The notes under the pieces: model-generated | What the model was told of the DNA's origin: nothing | The model's input: the letters and a program-made list of their open reading frames with translations, nothing else | The model's database searches: none | Made by a program: the position numbers and the translations under genes | DNA from: Desulfobulbaceae bacterium | GTDB taxonomy: Bacteria > Desulfobacterota > Desulfobulbia > Desulfobulbales > Desulfobulbaceae | DNA: 7,677 bases | Direction: 5' to 3' | Assembly (NCBI GenBank): GCA_030633145.1 | Contig: DAOVTM010000191.1 | Location: forward strand, 1-7,677 | Part shown: positions 6,098 through 7,677 of the stretch, one piece after another | Numbering within the stretch: the stretch's first letter is position 1 | Layout of the letters: every line of letters begins with the position of its first letter

Positions 6098-6129
6098 TTT
6101 AGTAAAAGAAAAATATCAGTCGCACTTTT

Positions 6130-7677
6130 TCACTCCTCCTCAAGCAGCTCAACCAGCTGATAGAGAAACTGCTGCGCCTCCCTGGGGGACAGGCTGTCCG
6201 GATCCACTGAGGCGACCATCTCCCGGACAGGGTCTTCTTTGGAAGGGAACAGGGAGAGCTGCACCGGGTGGTTCTTTTTTTTTCCTTTCTTGTTTTTTAG
6301 TTTTTCCGAAACCCCGATTGCTGGTTCCCCCGTAGCTGTGAATTCCCCATCAGCAATATTTGCCAGAATCTCATGGGCGCGAGCCACCACATGGGCAGGT
6401 ACTCCGGCAAGTCCTGCAACCTGGATACCGTAACTGCGATTGGTGGCACCCTTGACCAGTTTATGGAGGAAGATAATGGTATCGTTCCATTCCCGTACCG
6501 CAATGGAGTAGTTTTGAATCCGCTGGTGGGTGGCGGCCAGGTCTGTGAGTTCGTGATAATGGGTGGCAAAGAGGGTTTTGATGCCGCGTTCGTTTTTATC
6601 CGCCAGCTCTTCTGCCACGGCCCAGGCTATGGCGAGGCCGTCATAAGTGGAGGTGCCGCGGCCGATTTCATCCAGGATCACCAAGCTGTTATCTGTAGCA
6701 TTGTTGAGAATATTGGCGGTTTCATTCATCTCCACCATAAAGGTGGACTGACCCCTACGCAGGTCGTCCATGGCTCCGACCCGGGTGAAGATACGGTCAA
6801 CAATGCAGATGTCGGCCTGATCAGCAGGGACAAAACTGCCGATATGGGCCAGCAGGACAATGAGCGCAGTCTGGCGCAACACGGTTGATTTACCCGCCAT
6901 ATTGGGTCCGGTAATGATCAGAAGTTCATGCTCCTCCTGATCCAGAGCCACATCGTTGGGTACAAAGCGGCCCGGTTCCAGGGATCGTTCAATAACCGGG
7001 TGACGACCCTCCACAATGGTGATGGCGTGATTATCGTTGATCTCCGGTCGGACATACTGATAGCGGTGCGCACATCTGGTGAGGCTCAACAGGAAGTCCA
7101 GCCGGGCAACAGAAGCAGCAGCAGCCAGCAGTCGTTGGCTCTGCCTGCTGATTTTTTCTCGAATTGCGATAAAGAGATCATATTCCAGCACCAGTCGTTT
7201 TTCCTGTGCCGAGGCAATCTTGTTTTCCAGCTCCTTTAATTCCGGGGTGATGAACCGTTCTGCATTGACCAGGGTCTGTTTACGGATAAAGTCCTCCGGG
7301 ATCTGATCCGCCTGGCTGCGGCTGACCTCCAGGAAATAGCCAAAGACTTTATTATAGCCGACCTTGAGCTTGGAAATACCGGTACGCTCCCGTTCCCTGG
7401 CCTCAAGGTTCGCAATCAGTTGTTTACCGTCCCGCAGGAGAACGATCAGTTCATCCAGTTCCGGGTTATATCCCTCCCGGATCAGGCGACCGTCCCGGAG
7501 GGTAATGGGCGCATTGTCGCGGATGGACAAGGTGATCAGCTCATGGAGATCCATGACCGGATCCAGCTCCACCCCGATCTGCTGGAGCAGACCCGAGGGG
7601 ATAGGAGCCAGCAAATGCTTAATTTCCGGCAGGCAGCCCAGAGAAATTTTGAGTCCATCCATATCCCGGGCATTGCC
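6130..7677 (-). CDS. mutS: DNA mismatch repair protein MutS, C-terminal part (5' end outside window)
   Basis: MutS recognises base mismatches and small loops and uses ATP to signal repair through MutL. The frame is open to the right edge and gives 515 residues of a protein usually 850-900 long; the mismatch-binding N-terminal domains lie outside the window. Counting from the edge, residues ~1-200 are the core lever and clamp helices, with the family block KVGYNKVFGYFLEVS (about 105-119). The ATPase follows: Walker A GPNMAGKST (257-265), the signature RRGQSTFMVEM (307-317), Walker B LVILDEIGRGTSTYDG (332-347) and FATHYHEL (370-377). GATNRSYGIQVAGLAGVP (410-427) ends the conserved core. The C-terminal extension contains a lysine-rich stretch and a QLSLF motif (473-477), matching the consensus for binding the beta sliding clamp, then the usual SPREAQQFLYQL end helix. 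The stop TGA is at 6132-6130. No convincing terminator separates it from the toxin-antitoxin pair downstream on the same strand. Confidence 0.98.
   Translation of the reverse strand, partial: GNARDMDGLKISLGCLPEIKHLLAPIPSGLLQQIGVELDPVMDLHELITLSIRDNAPITLRDGRLIREGYNPELDELIVLLRDGKQLIANLEARERERTGISKLKVGYNKVFGYFLEVSRSQADQIPEDFIRKQTLVNAERFITPELKELENKIASAQEKRLVLEYDLFIAIREKISRQSQRLLAAAASVARLDFLLSLTRCAHRYQYVRPEINDNHAITIVEGRHPVIERSLEPGRFVPNDVALDQEEHELLIITGPNMAGKSTVLRQTALIVLLAHIGSFVPADQADICIVDRIFTRVGAMDDLRRGQSTFMVEMNETANILNNATDNSLVILDEIGRGTSTYDGLAIAWAVAEELADKNERGIKTLFATHYHELTDLAATHQRIQNYSIAVREWNDTIIFLHKLVKGATNRSYGIQVAGLAGVPAHVVARAHEILANIADGEFTATGEPAIGVSEKLKNKKGKKKNHPVQLSLFPSKEDPVREMVASVDPDSLSPREAQQFLYQLVELLEEE
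6247..6261 (-). other. Beta-clamp binding motif QLSLF within MutS
   Basis: These bases encode Gln-Leu-Ser-Leu-Phe, an exact match to the QL(S/D)LF consensus by which replication and repair proteins dock on the DnaN sliding clamp. It sits in a non-conserved, basic linker between the ATPase core and the last helices, the position where clamp motifs occur in MutS proteins. It would tie mismatch repair to the replication fork. The motif is read directly; its function is inferred. Confidence 0.7.

Noticed and set aside
5288..6116. AAAAATAT at 5288-5295 and again at 6109-6116 as target-site duplications flanking the toxin-antitoxin islet
   Set aside because: Eight-base A/T-only matches are expected by chance in such AT-rich flanks, and no transposase or inverted repeats accompany them.
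1..7677. tRNA, rRNA, riboswitch, CRISPR or insertion-sequence features
   Set aside because: I looked for repeat-spacer patterns, transposase motifs and long structured leaders in the intergenic gaps and saw none; the gaps are all shorter than about 180 bases.

Overview
The window looks like ordinary chromosomal DNA of a Gram-negative bacterium. The protein flavour (F-type ATPase end, NfnB/GltA-type flavoprotein, TPR-AMIN-amidase fusion) suggests a deltaproteobacterial-grade organism (Desulfobacterota, perhaps Desulfobulbales). That placement is an inference from general family resemblance; no marker gene proves it. The housekeeping genes sampled are about 54-55% GC by hand count.

Layout: (1) Positions 1-1165, plus strand, hold the 3' end of an ATP synthase operon: the C-terminal half of atpD, then complete atpC, closed by a strong intrinsic terminator. 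(2) Positions 1289-2710, plus strand, hold a single-gene unit for a GltD/NfnB-type iron-sulfur flavoprotein annotated as NADPH-dependent glutamate synthase; no partner subunit is visible in the window. It converges on the next block across a perfect bidirectional terminator (2729-2764). (3) Positions 2835-5276, minus strand, encode an 813-residue exported N-acetylmuramoyl-L-alanine amidase with N-terminal TPR-like helices, a long charged linker, an AMIN domain and an Amidase_3 catalytic domain. (4) Positions 5337-5992, minus strand, are a compact type II toxin-antitoxin pair: an AbrB-like antitoxin with a TTG start, overlapping a PIN-domain VapC-like toxin by 4 bases. (5) From 6130 to the window edge, minus strand, is the C-terminal part of mutS.

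On the minus strand the order of transcription is mutS, antitoxin, toxin, amidase. The toxin-antitoxin pair is about 32% GC (213 of 660 bases in 5341-6000), so it looks like a foreign islet dropped between mutS and the amidase gene. Its toxin has lysine where the PIN family normally has a metal-binding glutamate, so it may be weakened or inactive. The amidase gene directly downstream has no recognisable Shine-Dalgarno sequence or promoter of its own in the 60-base gap.

There is no gene-free stretch longer than about 180 bases, and I see no RNA gene, CRISPR array, insertion sequence or clearly new multi-gene system. The points most worth a second look are the altered toxin active site and the islet context, followed by the architecture of the amidase.
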